From positions 2,232,001-2,296,000 of the forward strand of contig OZ241740.1 of the NCBI GenBank assembly GCA_965200975.1: 64,000 nucleotides of DNA, read 5' to 3'. The translations under genes and the position numbers were made by a program. Shown here in pieces: positions 36,403 through 45,734 of the stretch; the stretch's first letter is position 1, and each line of letters opens with the position of its first letter. The DNA is from S5-327 sp965200975. Its GTDB lineage: Bacteria > Chloroflexota > Dehalococcoidia > Lucifugimonadales > Australimonadaceae. The notes under the pieces are model-generated. The model searched no databases. It was not told where the DNA came from and was given only the letters and a program-made list of their open reading frames with translations.

Positions 36403-37509
36403 TTACGTCCGTGAGGGGATGAACTCGTGCATGCGGGAGTTCAGGCCGCGCTGGGCGAGCTCCTGCTCGAACAGCGCGTGGATGCGCGGGTCTTCATCCT
36501 CGTACTCGATCTGCATGCCGCCGGCCTTCTGCGACTTGTCCATGTTCTCGTAGTTCCACATCTTGGACTCGAGGACGGGATAGCGCGCGCCGCCGAAGTC
36601 GAACACAAGGTAGCGCGACTGCCCGGGGGAGACGTTGAAGTGCTGGTGGTAGGTGGGGCCGTCGGGCGGCGCGTAGAGCGTGCCGGGCTTCCAGTCGACG
36701 CGGACGGTCTCGACCGGGTTCTCACCCTCCTTCCAGAGGAGCGAGTAGCCCTCGCCCGTGACGCAGAAGATGTGGGCGCCGGCGTTGTGGGCGTGCGCCT
36801 TCTTGTACGTGCCCTCGAAGAACTGCGAGATGTGGCAGTGCATCGAGGAGTCGGCGAGAAGGAACTGGATGTTGTTGCCTGCGGCGCCGCGCGCGACCCA
36901 CGGGGGCAGCTCGAAGTTGACGAGCTCGGGGACGAAGTTGGTCTCCCACTGGTGGCGTCCGGGCTTTACCTGGCGGAACTCGCCCTCGCCCTCGAAGTAG
37001 CGCTCGGCGGCCATCCGCTCGGGGAACTGGAAGGCGTTGTCGTAGATGAAGGCGGGGTTGCGGAAGACGTTGAAGATGATCGGGAGGTCGGTCACCGCGG
37101 CGAGGCGGGCGGGCTCCGTGCCGGAGCCGTTGAAGATCTGATGCTTGGCGTTGAGGGGGATGGCGAAGATGGCGCTGGGGCCCCACTCGAACGAGTACTT
37201 CTTGCCCTCCGGCGTTTCGATGACGGTCGCGCCACGTCCGGAAATGACGTGAATGAGCTCGTCGTGCATATGCTGCTCGGGGTTGAGCTGCCCGCCGGGA
37301 GGGATCTCCACGACGTAGGCGGAGAGGTAGTCCGAGCGCCCGGCGAGGTGGACGTAGGCGCCGAGTCCGCCGAGGCGCTCCCACGGCTCGACCTGCACGG
37401 TGTGGCAGTCGACGGCGTAGGCCTCGTGAGTGGGGATGCCCTCGCGCTTGATGAAGTCGGTGTAGGGAAAGACGCCGTAGAAGGGATTGACCTCGATTTC
37501 GTCGCCCAT
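36403..37509 (-). CDS. bicupin domain protein
   Basis: A 368-aa protein with two cupin domains. The first has PEQHMHDELIHVISGRG and EWGPSAIFAIPLNAKHQIFN; the second has HCHISQFFEGTYKKAHAHNAGAHIFCVTGEGYSLLW and DGPTYHQHFNVS, with clusters of histidines and a glutamate suited to iron or manganese. The fold resembles gentisate-type ring-cleavage dioxygenases, but the substrate is unknown. Codon usage here and through ccmC is more GGC/CTC-like with fewer C-ending runs than the earlier genes. It stands alone, 141 bases from ccmD. Confidence 0.85.
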   Translation of the reverse strand: MGDEIEVNPFYGVFPYTDFIKREGIPTHEAYAVDCHTVQVEPWERLGGLGAYVHLAGRSDYLSAYVVEIPPGGQLNPEQHMHDELIHVISGRGATVIETPEGKKYSFEWGPSAIFAIPLNAKHQIFNGSGTEPARLAAVTDLPIIFNVFRNPAFIYDNAFQFPERMAAERYFEGEGEFRQVKPGRHQWETNFVPELVNFELPPWVARGAAGNNIQFLLADSSMHCHISQFFEGTYKKAHAHNAGAHIFCVTGEGYSLLWKEGENPVETVRVDWKPGTLYAPPDGPTYHQHFNVSPGQSRYLVFDFGGARYPVLESKMWNYENMDKSQKAGGMQIEYEDEDPRIHALFEQELAQRGLNSRMHEFIPSRT

Positions 37510-37650
37510 TGAGTAATCCTCCTCCGCCGCCGTGGAATTGCAAGAGTCGCCAAGAGAGAGACAGGACGCGGCGCAAGGGCAAGGTTAGCCGCTGCCGCTC
37601 CTCCGGGGCAAGTGAGCCGGAGCAAGTGAAGCGGGAAGGCTGCGGGCGCG

Positions 37651-37899
37651 CTAGTCGCGGTTGGCGATCTCGCGCCGGAGCTCGTCGACTTCGCGGTGGA
37701 GGTCGCGGTCTTTGCGAGCGATGTAGATGGCGTAGACGAAGAAGCCGGCCCAGGTGAGGAGCGTCCCGGCGAGCAGGAAGCCGAGGTTGCTCTCGCCCGG
37801 CGCGTCCTGCGGGAGGGGCGAGGCCAGCGCGGCAGGGGCGGCGACGGCGAGAAGGGCGAGGGCGGAGAGGACGGCAAGGGAGAGGGTGATGAAGCGCAT
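37651..37899 (-). CDS. CcmD-like cytochrome c maturation protein
   Basis: An 82-aa protein: signal-like hydrophobic N-terminus (MRFITLSLAVLSALALLAVAAPAALA), a second membrane helix (NLGFLLAGTLLTWAGFFVYAIYIARKDRDL) and a charged helical tail (LHREVDELRREIANRD). A YAIY...R core after a helix is the usual CcmD pattern. It overlaps the ccmC stop (TAATG), which supports the call. CcmD retains heme-loaded CcmE in the complex. Confidence 0.75.
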   Translation of the reverse strand: MRFITLSLAVLSALALLAVAAPAALASPLPQDAPGESNLGFLLAGTLLTWAGFFVYAIYIARKDRDLHREVDELRREIANRD

Positions 37900-38639
37900 T
37901 ACCTGTTCCAGGCGAGAGTTCGGCGGAGCTCCTCGACGGCCTCCTCGTCCTTGCGCTGAGCGAACCGGTGGGCCATCAGCGACGCGTAGAGCACGAGGAA
38001 GGCGGCCATCGAGAAGAGGAGCGTGAACAGCATAGCCGGCTCGAGGGAGCCCTCGGCGCCGGGGCCGGTTACGCGTTCGGGGTGGAGGCCGCCCCACCAG
38101 TCGGCGGCCATATAGACGAAGGGGACGGCGGCGGCGCCGAGGATGCCGACGACTGCGGCCCACCGGCGCCCGCGGTCGGGGTCGGGAGCGTAGGCGCGGA
38201 CCATCAGGTAGCCGATGAAGATGAGCCAGAGGACGAACGTGAGCGTGCCGTTGGCGTCCCACACCCACCACGTGCCCCAAACGGGCTTGGCCCAGACGGC
38301 GCCGGTGATGATGGCGATGGTGAAGTAGACGAGGCCGATTTCGGCGGAGACGTAGGCGAGCCTGTCCCACGCCATACGGCGCCTGACGATGTAGAGGATG
38401 CTGCCGAGCGCGGCGACGGCGAACGAGAGGAAGCTGGCGAGCACGATGGGGACGTGGAAGTAGAAGAGGCGCTGGATGATGCCCATAACGCGCTCGGTGG
38501 GGGCGTAGGCGAAGATGAGGTAGAGATCGGCGAGGACGAGGACGCCCGCGACGACAAGCAGCGCCTGCCGCCACACGTACTGCGATCCGAGCGCCGAGGC
38601 TGCTCCCCGCGTCCCGCCGGCCTCGTCTGCACGCGCCAA
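37899..38639 (-). CDS. ccmC: heme-handling membrane protein CcmC
   Basis: A protein of 246 aa with six helices and the WWD motif: PVWGTWWVWDANGTLTFVLWLIF. APTERVMGIIQRLFYFHVP carries one conserved heme-ligand histidine and SLEPAMLFTLLF follows the second region (ADWWGGLHPERV). It places heme on CcmE. TTG 38639 is taken as start because GGAGG lies close upstream; GTG 38690 in the same frame would add 17 residues. ccmD overlaps it by one base. Confidence 0.92.
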   Translation of the reverse strand: MARADEAGGTRGAASALGSQYVWRQALLVVAGVLVLADLYLIFAYAPTERVMGIIQRLFYFHVPIVLASFLSFAVAALGSILYIVRRRMAWDRLAYVSAEIGLVYFTIAIITGAVWAKPVWGTWWVWDANGTLTFVLWLIFIGYLMVRAYAPDPDRGRRWAAVVGILGAAAVPFVYMAADWWGGLHPERVTGPGAEGSLEPAMLFTLLFSMAAFLVLYASLMAHRFAQRKDEEAVEELRRTLAWNR

Positions 38640-39842
38640 CTCCCCCTCCTCCTCGTCAAGCGTACTCCCGAACGCCCACGATGATAGCACGGCAGCGCCC
38701 CCCCGGGGGGGGGGGGCGAGCGCGTGGCGGGGAGGATGAATAACGAGGGGCGTGGCGGGGAAGAAAGAACAACGAGGGGCGAGCGGGGCGGAAGAAGAAC
38801 AACGAGGGGGTCCGGGGGAGCGGACGCTCTCCCGGGAGTGTGGGACAGGGTGGCGCCGCCTCAGCAGACGACAGCGCTCATGCGTTGCTGTTGGGGGCTG
38901 CTATGGGCGGGCGGGGCTGTTGCGTTGCAGCTGGGGGGAGGGGAGCGGGGGCTGTCGGTAGGTTATGTGGTTTGTCGCGTTGCAGCTGGGAGAGCGTCCG
39001 CTCCCCCAGACCCCCTGGCAGCCGGGGGCAGCCGGGGCTGTTGCGGGCGGCGCCTCCTGGCAGGCGCGGGCGGGGGGAGGGGGCTGTCGTTAGGGTATGT
39101 GGTTTGTCGCGTTGCAGCTGGGAGAGCGTCCGCTCCCCCAGACCCCCTGGCAGCCATAGGCAGCCGGGGCTGTTGCGGGGCGGCGCCCCCTGGCAGCCAC
39201 AGGCGGAGGGGCGCGGCGCCCAGCCATGGGCGGAGGGCACGCTGTGGACAGCCAAGCGCGTGGCGGGGAAGAAGAATAACGAGGGGGGGGGAGCGGGGGA
39301 AGAAGAATAACGAGGGGGTCCGGGGGAGCGGACGCTCTCCCGGGAGTGGCGGGTAAGGCGGCGCCGCCTCAGCAGCAGACAGCGCTCATTGCGTTGCGGG
39401 CAGCCGGAGGCCAAGCAGGCGCGGGAGTGGGAAGAAGAATAACGAGGGGGTCCGGGGGAGCGGACGTTCTCCCGGGAGTGGCGGGTAAGGCGGCGCCGCC
39501 TCAGCAGCAGACAGCGCTCATTGCGTTGCGGGCAGCCGGAGGCCAAGCAGGCGCGGGAGTGGGAAGAAGAATAACGAGGGGGTCCGGGGGAGCGGACGTT
39601 CTCCCGGGAGTGGCGGGTAAGGCGGCACCGCCTCAGCAGCAGACAGCGCTCATTGCGTTGCTGCTGGGGGCTGCTATGGGCGGGCGGCGGCTGTTGCGTT
39701 GCTGCTGGGGGCGGAGCGGGGGCTGTTGTTAGGGTATGTGGTTTGTTGCGTTGCAGCTGGGAGAGCGTCCGCTCCCCCAGACCCCCTGGCAGCCATAGGC
39801 AGCCGGGGCTGTTGTGGGCGGCGCCCCCTGGCTGGCGCGGGA
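38640..39842. repeat. 1.3-kb gene-free region of dispersed inverted-end repeats
   Basis: No credible gene. After a C7G12 homopolymer (38698-38716) come several copies of an element bounded on the left by AACGAGGGGGTCCGGGGGAG and on the right by GCTCCCCCAGACCCCCTGG, each containing the core GGGGGAGCGGACGCTCTCCC or its reverse complement. A full copy spans about 38797-39027. Right ends lie near 39020, 39150 and 39790. Interiors share GGCGCCGCCTCAGCAGCAG and GACAGCGCTCAT. Confidence 0.85.
39298..39690. repeat. three tandem copies of a 132-bp unit
   Basis: Units starting with GAAGAAGAATAACGAGGGGG at about 39299, 39431 and 39563 repeat at a 132-bp period, nearly identical across GCGGGTAAGGCGGC and CAGCGCTCATTGCGTTGC. 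They are internal amplifications of the left half of the dispersed element. Confidence 0.85.
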
Positions 39843-39875
39843 GCAGCACGCGCTTGCGGGGGGGGGGGGGATAGA

Positions 39876-39907
39876 AAGCGCCCCCTCCGTGGGGGGAGGG
39901 GGCGCTT
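39876..39907 (-). terminator. rho-independent-type terminator of the surface-protein gene
   Basis: A perfect 13-bp stem AAGCGCCCCCTCC / GGAGGGGGCGCTT (39876-39888 with 39895-39907) lies 41 bases past the stop codon. On the minus strand it is followed by TTCTATCC, then a run of C from a 13-G homopolymer at 39858-39870. Confidence 0.65.
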
Positions 39908-39948
39908 GTTGGTGTCGTCCGCTAGTGGCGGCGGGGCCGCCGTTGGCG

Positions 39949-42927
39949 TTACGGGACGAGTGTGCCCGACGACGTTACCCAGACCCAGTAGCCGGAGCCG
40001 GCGTGCACGTCCGCGTTCGGCTCCTGGCCGGGAGTCGTCCGGGTCCACCGGTTCTGCGTGGTGTTGAAGCTGTACGCGATCGACCAGCCGATGCTCTCGA
40101 AGTAGTCATCCGCCGACGTGACCACTGTGCCGGCGCTGCTCTGCTCGAAGTCCACGACTCCCAGCAGGTTCCAGCCCTGCACCACCTGCACCACAGGCAG
40201 CGAGGCCGTCGGGTTGGACTCCGGAATCATCGTGCTCAGCTCCGTGAAGCCGGCTGCGTGCACGAAGTAGCCGTAGCCCGCCACGATGTCGGTCAGCGTG
40301 CCGTCCCACATGTGGCTCTCTTCATTGCGCACCGCCGACACCCACTCGCCGTCGATGTAGCCCAGCACCCGGTCGATTGCATGGTCGTCACCGAACACGC
40401 CCGCAAGCGACGTGTCGGCCGGGTTGCTCGGCAGCGAGACAAGGTTCCAGCCCGGCGTCAGGTCGATCGTGTACGCAGCGCGCGCCTCGACCTCGAAGTC
40501 GACCGAGCCCTCCTGCGTGTTGCCTGCCGCGTCCATCACCTCGTACTCGAGCTCGTGGTCGCCAACGCTCAGGCCGCTCAGCGCCACATCAAACTTCCCG
40601 CTGCCCTGGCTCACCACCAGGTGGCTCACGTCCATGCCGCCAACCATGATGGAGTTGAACGCCACGCTGCTGTAGCTGTCCAGGTGGTGCTCACTGCTCT
40701 CGGTGAACTGAAGCGTAATGAACGGGCTGGAGCTCTGCGTGACCAGTCCATCGCCCATCGCAGGGCTGATCATGGTCATATCGCTGTCCGCTGCGTCGAC
40801 GCTGTTGTCGAACTCGACCAGCAGTCCGGCCGCGTCCAGGTCGTCGATGTCGTCCTCTGACAGCGTTTCTCCCGGGGTGAGCATACCGCCGCCGGCCTTC
40901 GCCGTGTTGGTCTTCCTGTCCTCAGCCATCACGGTGATGACTGCGACAGCGCCCTCGTCCCCGACATCGCCAATGTCGAATGAAGTCTGCCAGGCGTTGG
41001 CACCCGTGTTGTCCAGATCGGTGGCCCGCATCGCGCTGCCAATTTCCGCGCCATTGGCGTGCGGGGTCAGCTTGTACAGATAAACCATAGGCAGACTGCG
41101 GAGCCGCTCGCCGGACGCGACGCTGACGGTTACCTCGTCCTGCGTAAGCGCGCGCCCGCTGGTCGAAACATCCCCTGCCACGTCGATGGTCAGCGTGGGA
41201 GCAATCCTGTCCTCCGCGTTATCGTCGAAGTCCTCGCTGTCGTTGCCGGCGCGGTCTTCGATCTCGCCGATCATCTCGACATGCGGCGTGGCGTCGTCAG
41301 CCAGCGGGGTCTCCAGCACCAGGTACACGCGGCTTTGCGTGTTGATGCAGTTCCCGCCCATATCCTTGTCGCAGCTGTCGGCATCGCCGTCTCCATTGTT
41401 CGGATGGATAACGTCGACCACCGTGTTCCCCGCGACCCGGAAGTCAGAGGCCTCGATCGTGGACGAGACCAACTGCTCGGGCTCTCCGGTTTCACCGTCC
41501 TCAAACACCAGCCGGATCGCCGAGGAGTCCGCCACCTCGCTGCCCTTTGCAGCGTTGTAGCCGATACCTGCTTCTGCGGAACCTGCCCTAGGCTTAGCGT
41601 CGTCGATAGTGACGCTGAACTTGTCCGCTTTGTCGGACGGCGCCCTGGTCATGTTGCCGACCCTGTCCTTCGCCGTTATGTACCAGTCAGCCGATTCGGT
41701 AGCACGGGAGTACCGCACCGAGTAGGAGTGGTTCCTGTCTTCCTCGTCCCAGCTCCGGCTGCCCAAAATCTCGTCGTGGGGGGACTTGCCGCCACCGCCC
41801 CTTGTCTCGTCCCAGACCACATCAATGTCGTCGGCGCCGGTATCCATTACGTTGAGCGGGCTGCCGCCGGAAGCACGAATCCCGGAACCGTAGTCCGACA
41901 CCGTAAACCCGACGCTGACCCGCCGTCCGGACTGCAGGGTCCCGCTTGCCGGCGTGATGCCGGAGATCGTCGGGGCAACGCCGTCGACAATCACCTCGAG
42001 CGCAGCGGAGCCCGCCTCAATGGAGATAACGTCTCCGTCGAGGGCTTCTATCATATGCGCGTGCGCGATCCGCTCATCTTCCGTGCTGGTGGGGCGGCCC
42101 ACCTTAAGTCTGTAGGCGGAGTTACCATCCGCCTTTTCGATTTTGCCACCGGGCAAGCCGGAGATGTTGATTGCTCCAGAAGTGAGCCCCTGGGCCTGGA
42201 CAACCAGATATCTGTAGGTGTCGTCCTGGTTGGAGACGTAGGCCGGGCCCAGTTTGGTGTCTCTGGTCCCCCCGCTGCTATCTTGCACCCAAATGTTCAG
42301 GCGCATGTCATTAAGGCCGGGCGCCCAATCGGTCAATAGTTCGCCAGTCGGCGGGGCGATCCTCCCAAGGGAGATATCCGAAGGGGTACCGGTGTCGCCA
42401 GTGTCGCCGTTGTCGGGCGGGGTGGGGTCTTCAACGATCGTGAACCTGATGCCCACGTTGTCCTCTTCGGAGTCTTGAGCGCGGCGGTGCAGAGAAAAGA
42501 CGACCCTATCCCCCACCTTAGCCTCTATCTGCACTGGAGACCCTTTACTTCCGTCTCCCTGATCGCCGCTGACAGTGGTTACGATTTTCGCCCAAACGAC
42601 CGCGACTCCATTCCCGTTGCCCGCGGTAAGGCCCATGGACATCAGAGCTACGTCCCTGACTCTGTACTTCAAAATACCCAGCTCAGACGCGTCTTTAACG
42701 CGAATCCTGATTGTGTCCCCGATTTTGGCGCTGCCTGGCGTCTCAGGCTCAGCAGCATTGTCGTGATCACTCCCAACGGTGGTCTCCGCCGGTCCCGCCC
42801 AGCCAATCAAGTCCGGCCAGCTGCTCTCAACACTTGGGGTGTGGGAAGCGAGCGCGGGTAGCGCGACGAGGAGCGCGATGGCTGCCGCCATCACGGTAGC
42901 TATCAATGGAGCCTTACTGAATCTCAC
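39949..42927 (-). CDS. large secreted Ig-like surface protein
   Basis: A 992-aa exported protein. GTG 42927 follows AAGGGGG and gives a signal peptide (MRFSKAPLIATVMAAAIALL...PALASHTP, cleavage near 30). The mature part is acidic and Asp/Asn/Thr-rich with bacterial Ig-like segments such as GVAPTISGITPASGTLQSGR, DDAKPRAGSAEAGIGYN and EDRIAPTLTIDVAGDVS, then GSVDFEVEARAAYTIDLTPGWNLVSLPSNP and a second VVQGWNLLGVVDFE repeat at the C-terminus. No sortase motif or membrane anchor is visible. Likely cell-surface or adhesin-like; ligand unknown. It is flanked on both sides by repeat regions and is monocistronic. Confidence 0.85.
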   Translation of the reverse strand: MRFSKAPLIATVMAAAIALLVALPALASHTPSVESSWPDLIGWAGPAETTVGSDHDNAAEPETPGSAKIGDTIRIRVKDASELGILKYRVRDVALMSMGLTAGNGNGVAVVWAKIVTTVSGDQGDGSKGSPVQIEAKVGDRVVFSLHRRAQDSEEDNVGIRFTIVEDPTPPDNGDTGDTGTPSDISLGRIAPPTGELLTDWAPGLNDMRLNIWVQDSSGGTRDTKLGPAYVSNQDDTYRYLVVQAQGLTSGAINISGLPGGKIEKADGNSAYRLKVGRPTSTEDERIAHAHMIEALDGDVISIEAGSAALEVIVDGVAPTISGITPASGTLQSGRRVSVGFTVSDYGSGIRASGGSPLNVMDTGADDIDVVWDETRGGGGKSPHDEILGSRSWDEEDRNHSYSVRYSRATESADWYITAKDRVGNMTRAPSDKADKFSVTIDDAKPRAGSAEAGIGYNAAKGSEVADSSAIRLVFEDGETGEPEQLVSSTIEASDFRVAGNTVVDVIHPNNGDGDADSCDKDMGGNCINTQSRVYLVLETPLADDATPHVEMIGEIEDRAGNDSEDFDDNAEDRIAPTLTIDVAGDVSTSGRALTQDEVTVSVASGERLRSLPMVYLYKLTPHANGAEIGSAMRATDLDNTGANAWQTSFDIGDVGDEGAVAVITVMAEDRKTNTAKAGGGMLTPGETLSEDDIDDLDAAGLLVEFDNSVDAADSDMTMISPAMGDGLVTQSSSPFITLQFTESSEHHLDSYSSVAFNSIMVGGMDVSHLVVSQGSGKFDVALSGLSVGDHELEYEVMDAAGNTQEGSVDFEVEARAAYTIDLTPGWNLVSLPSNPADTSLAGVFGDDHAIDRVLGYIDGEWVSAVRNEESHMWDGTLTDIVAGYGYFVHAAGFTELSTMIPESNPTASLPVVQVVQGWNLLGVVDFEQSSAGTVVTSADDYFESIGWSIAYSFNTTQNRWTRTTPGQEPNADVHAGSGYWVWVTSSGTLVP

Positions 42928-42970
42928 TGCTAACCCCCTTATGGAGTCTGTGTGTGTCGCAAACGGTCGG

Positions 42971-42976
42971 AGTATA
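42971..42976 (-). promoter_or_regulatory. -10 box of the surface-protein gene
   Basis: TATACT on the minus strand, about 44 bases before the GTG start; no convincing -35 element. Confidence 0.35.
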
Positions 42977-43249
42977 GGCCGCTTCTCTCTCTTCACATGC
43001 CGCCTCCCTGGTGGGAGCGTGGCCGGAGGAGCGGCGGGGCTGGCGTGGGGTCGGGCCGTGCTCGGGGGCGCGCGGCAAGGGGCAGGGCTCCGTGGGCGCC
43101 CGTCGGGGTAGTCATCGTGTGCGTCAATCGGCAGGCCACTGTGTAGAAAGGCCCTCTCTCTTGGCGTTCGGAGACGCGCGGGCGTCCCCTAGTCAGCACC
43201 GCACTATAGGGCAGTGAATCTACCCTGTCAATCGCCTGCAATCGCTAAT

Positions 43250-44280
43250 TAGCCGATTTGGCGGCGCCCCGGCTGCCCCAGATCTCCCAGGGGGTGAGCG
43301 CTCCCGCGGCGTGGCTGCCAGGGGGGGTGAGCGCTCCCGCGGCGTGGCTGCCAGGGGGTCTGGGGGAGCGGACGCTCTCCCAGTTGCTGCGCAACACCGG
43401 CGCCCCGCCTGTGGCAAGCGCGCCGCCCCGCCGGAGGGCAACGCAATGAGCGCTGTCTGCTGTTATGGGCGGCGGCGCCTTGCCGGCACTCCCGGGAGAG
43501 CGTCCGCTCCCCCGGACCCCCTCGTTGTTTGCTGCGCTTGCGGCAGCAGCGCATGTTATGGGCGGCGCCGCCTGTGGCAAGCATGCCGCCCGCGGAGGGG
43601 GCTGCCAGGGGGTCTGGGGGAGCGGACGCTCTCCCAGCTGCTGCGCAACACCGGCGCCCCGCCTGTGGCAAGCGCGCCGCCCGCCGGAGGGCTGCCAGGG
43701 GAGGTGAGCGCTCCCGCGGAGGGCTGCCAGGGGGTCTGGGGGAGCGGACGCTCTCCCAGTTGCTGCGCAACACCGGCGCCCCGGCCATAGCAAGTGCGCC
43801 GCCCCCCCCCGGGCGGCAACGCAATGAGCGCTGTCTGTTGTTATAGGCGGCGGCGCCTTGCCGGTACTCCCGGGAGAGCGTCCGCTCCCCCGGACCCCCT
43901 CGTTGTTCTTCTTCCCGCACGCGCTTGCTTGGCCGCCCACAGCGCGCCGCAACGCAACACCGGCGCCCCGCCCCGTGGCTACCAGGGGGTGAGCGCTCCC
44001 CGCGGCGTGGCTGCCAGGGGGTCTGGGGGAGCGGACGCTCTCCCAGCTGCTGCGCAACACCGGCGCCCCGCCTGTGGCAAGCGCGCCGCCCGCCGGCTGC
44101 AACGCAACGAGCGCTGTCTGCTGTAATAGGCGGAGCCGCCTTGCCGGCACTCCCGGGAGAGCGTCCGCTCCCCCGGACCCCCTCGTTGTTATCTTCTTCC
44201 CCGCTCGCGGTTATCTTCTTCCCCGCTCGCGCTTGCTTGGCTTCCCGCCACGCGCCTGCTTGGCTGCCGCCATGCGCTTG
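43250..44280. repeat. 1-kb region of dispersed inverted-end repeats
   Basis: Between the surface-protein gene and ffh there is no credible gene. At least three copies of the inverted-end element lie in one orientation, roughly 43345-43530, 43600-43910 (with an extra partial end at 43685-43725) and 44005-44190. Each begins GGCTGCCAGGGGGTCTGGGG and ends CCGGACCCCCTCGTTGTT. Interiors share TGCTGCGCAACACCGGCGCC and GAGCGCTGTCTGCTG. Short GTGAGCGCTCCCGCGG fragments sit between copies. The stretch 42977-43249 shows nothing recognisable. Confidence 0.85.
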
Positions 44281-44309
44281 CCCAGGGGGCGGGCGCGTTG
44301 CTCTCCATA

Positions 44310-44315
44310 TATACT
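44310..44315 (+). promoter_or_regulatory. -10 box of probable leaderless ffh mRNA
   Basis: TATACT is followed by GTGGGT and the ATG at 44322, placing transcription start at the start codon. No Shine-Dalgarno precedes the ATG. Confidence 0.5.
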
Positions 44316-44321
44316 GTGGGT

Positions 44322-45671
44322 ATGTTCGATCTCCTCTCTGAGAAGCTTGGGGTTGTGCTGGGGCGCTTGGGGAATAAGGGGCGCCTGACGGAGGAGGACG
44401 CGGATGCGGCGCTGCGGGAGATCCGTCTTGCGCTGCTCGAGGCCGACGTCAACTTCAAGGTGGCCCGCGAGTTCGTCGCCGGCGTGCGCGAGCAAGTCCT
44501 CGGCGACGGGGGCGTGCTCCGCGGGGTTTCTCCCGGTCAGCAGGTGGTCAAGGCCGTCCACGACCGCCTCGTCGAGTTTCTGGGCGAGGGCGACCGCGAG
44601 CTCCGGCCCAGCCCCTCGCCGCCGAGCGCGCTCCTCCTCGCGGGCCTGCAAGGCGCCGGCAAGACGACGACTGCGGCGAAGCTCGCCCTCCTGCTGCGCA
44701 AGCGCGGCGATCCCGCGATGCTCGTCGCCGCCGACCTCCGGCGCCCCGCCGCCGTCGAGCAGCTCGCCGCCCTCGGCAAGCAGCTCGATATCCCCGTCCA
44801 TCACGAGCAGGCCGGCCCCGCCGACGCGCCGAAAGTCGCCCTCCGCGGCCTCGCGCGCGCCCGCGAATCCGGTATGAAGTGGTGCATCGTCGACACCGGA
44901 GGGCGCCTCCACGCCGACGATGCGATGATGGACGAGCTCGCCGAGCTGCAGGCCGCGCTCCGCCCCGCCGAGTCGCTCCTCGTCGTCGACGCGATGACCG
45001 GGCAGGACGCGGTGAACGCCGCCTCCGAGTTCCACGCGCGCATCGGGCTCACCGGCCTGGTGCTGTCGAAGCTCGACGGCGACGCCCGCGGCGGGGCGGC
45101 GCTCTCCGCCGCGCGCGTAACGGGCGTGCCGGTGAAGTTCATCGGCACGGGCGAGCGGCCCGACGCGCTGGAGCCGTTCCACCCGGAGCGCATGGCCTCG
45201 CGCATCCTCGGCATGGGGGACGTCGTTACGCTGGTGGAGCGCGCCCAGGAGCAGGTGAGCGCCGAGGAGGCTGCGGCGCTCGAGCGGAAGATGCGGCGCG
45301 CGGAGTTCGATCTCGACGACTTCCTGCAGCAGTTGCGGCAGCTGCAGCGCATGGGCCCGCTCGCGTCGCTGCTCGATATGCTGCCCGGCGCCGGCGGGAT
45401 GCGGGGGAAGCTCCCCGCGGGCGCGTTCGACGAGCGGCGCATCCGGCGCGCGGAGGCGATCATCTCGTCGATGACGATGTGGGAGCGGCGGCGCCCGGAG
45501 CGGATCGACGGCAGCCGCCGGCGCCGCATCGCCGCGGGCAGCGGCGCCGCGCCGTCCGAGGTCAATCAGCTCCTCTCCCAATTCCGGCAGATGCGGAAGA
45601 TGCTCAAAGCCGCCGCGTCGGGCAATAATCGCGCCCTCTCCCGCTTGGGCATCCCCCGCCTGCGGCAGTAG
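44322..45671 (+). CDS. ffh: signal recognition particle GTPase Ffh/SRP54
   Basis: A 449-aa SRP54. N domain MFDLLSEKLGVVLGRLGNKGRLTEEDADAALREIRLALLEADV; G domain with GLQGAGKTTTAAKLA (G1), DTGGRLHADD (G3) and LSKLDGDARGG (G4); methionine-rich M domain including FLQQLRQLQRMGPLASLLDML and SRRRRIAAGSG for 4.5S RNA binding. It delivers nascent membrane proteins to FtsY. The start MFDLL is supported by the family and by the -10 box six bases upstream. The usual neighbour rpsP is absent; repeats lie immediately upstream. Confidence 0.96.
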   Translation: MFDLLSEKLGVVLGRLGNKGRLTEEDADAALREIRLALLEADVNFKVAREFVAGVREQVLGDGGVLRGVSPGQQVVKAVHDRLVEFLGEGDRELRPSPSPPSALLLAGLQGAGKTTTAAKLALLLRKRGDPAMLVAADLRRPAAVEQLAALGKQLDIPVHHEQAGPADAPKVALRGLARARESGMKWCIVDTGGRLHADDAMMDELAELQAALRPAESLLVVDAMTGQDAVNAASEFHARIGLTGLVLSKLDGDARGGAALSAARVTGVPVKFIGTGERPDALEPFHPERMASRILGMGDVVTLVERAQEQVSAEEAAALERKMRRAEFDLDDFLQQLRQLQRMGPLASLLDMLPGAGGMRGKLPAGAFDERRIRRAEAIISSMTMWERRRPERIDGSRRRRIAAGSGAAPSEVNQLLSQFRQMRKMLKAAASGNNRALSRLGIPRLRQ

Positions 45672-45734
45672 AATGCCCCCCGCAGCCGGCAATCAGTTAG
45701 CGAACGCCAGGGGCAGAGGCAACAGGAACGAGCG

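Noticed and set aside
39298..39690. Regular repeats that could be taken for a CRISPR array
   Set aside because: Period is 132 bp with whole-unit identity, no unique spacers and no cas genes nearby.
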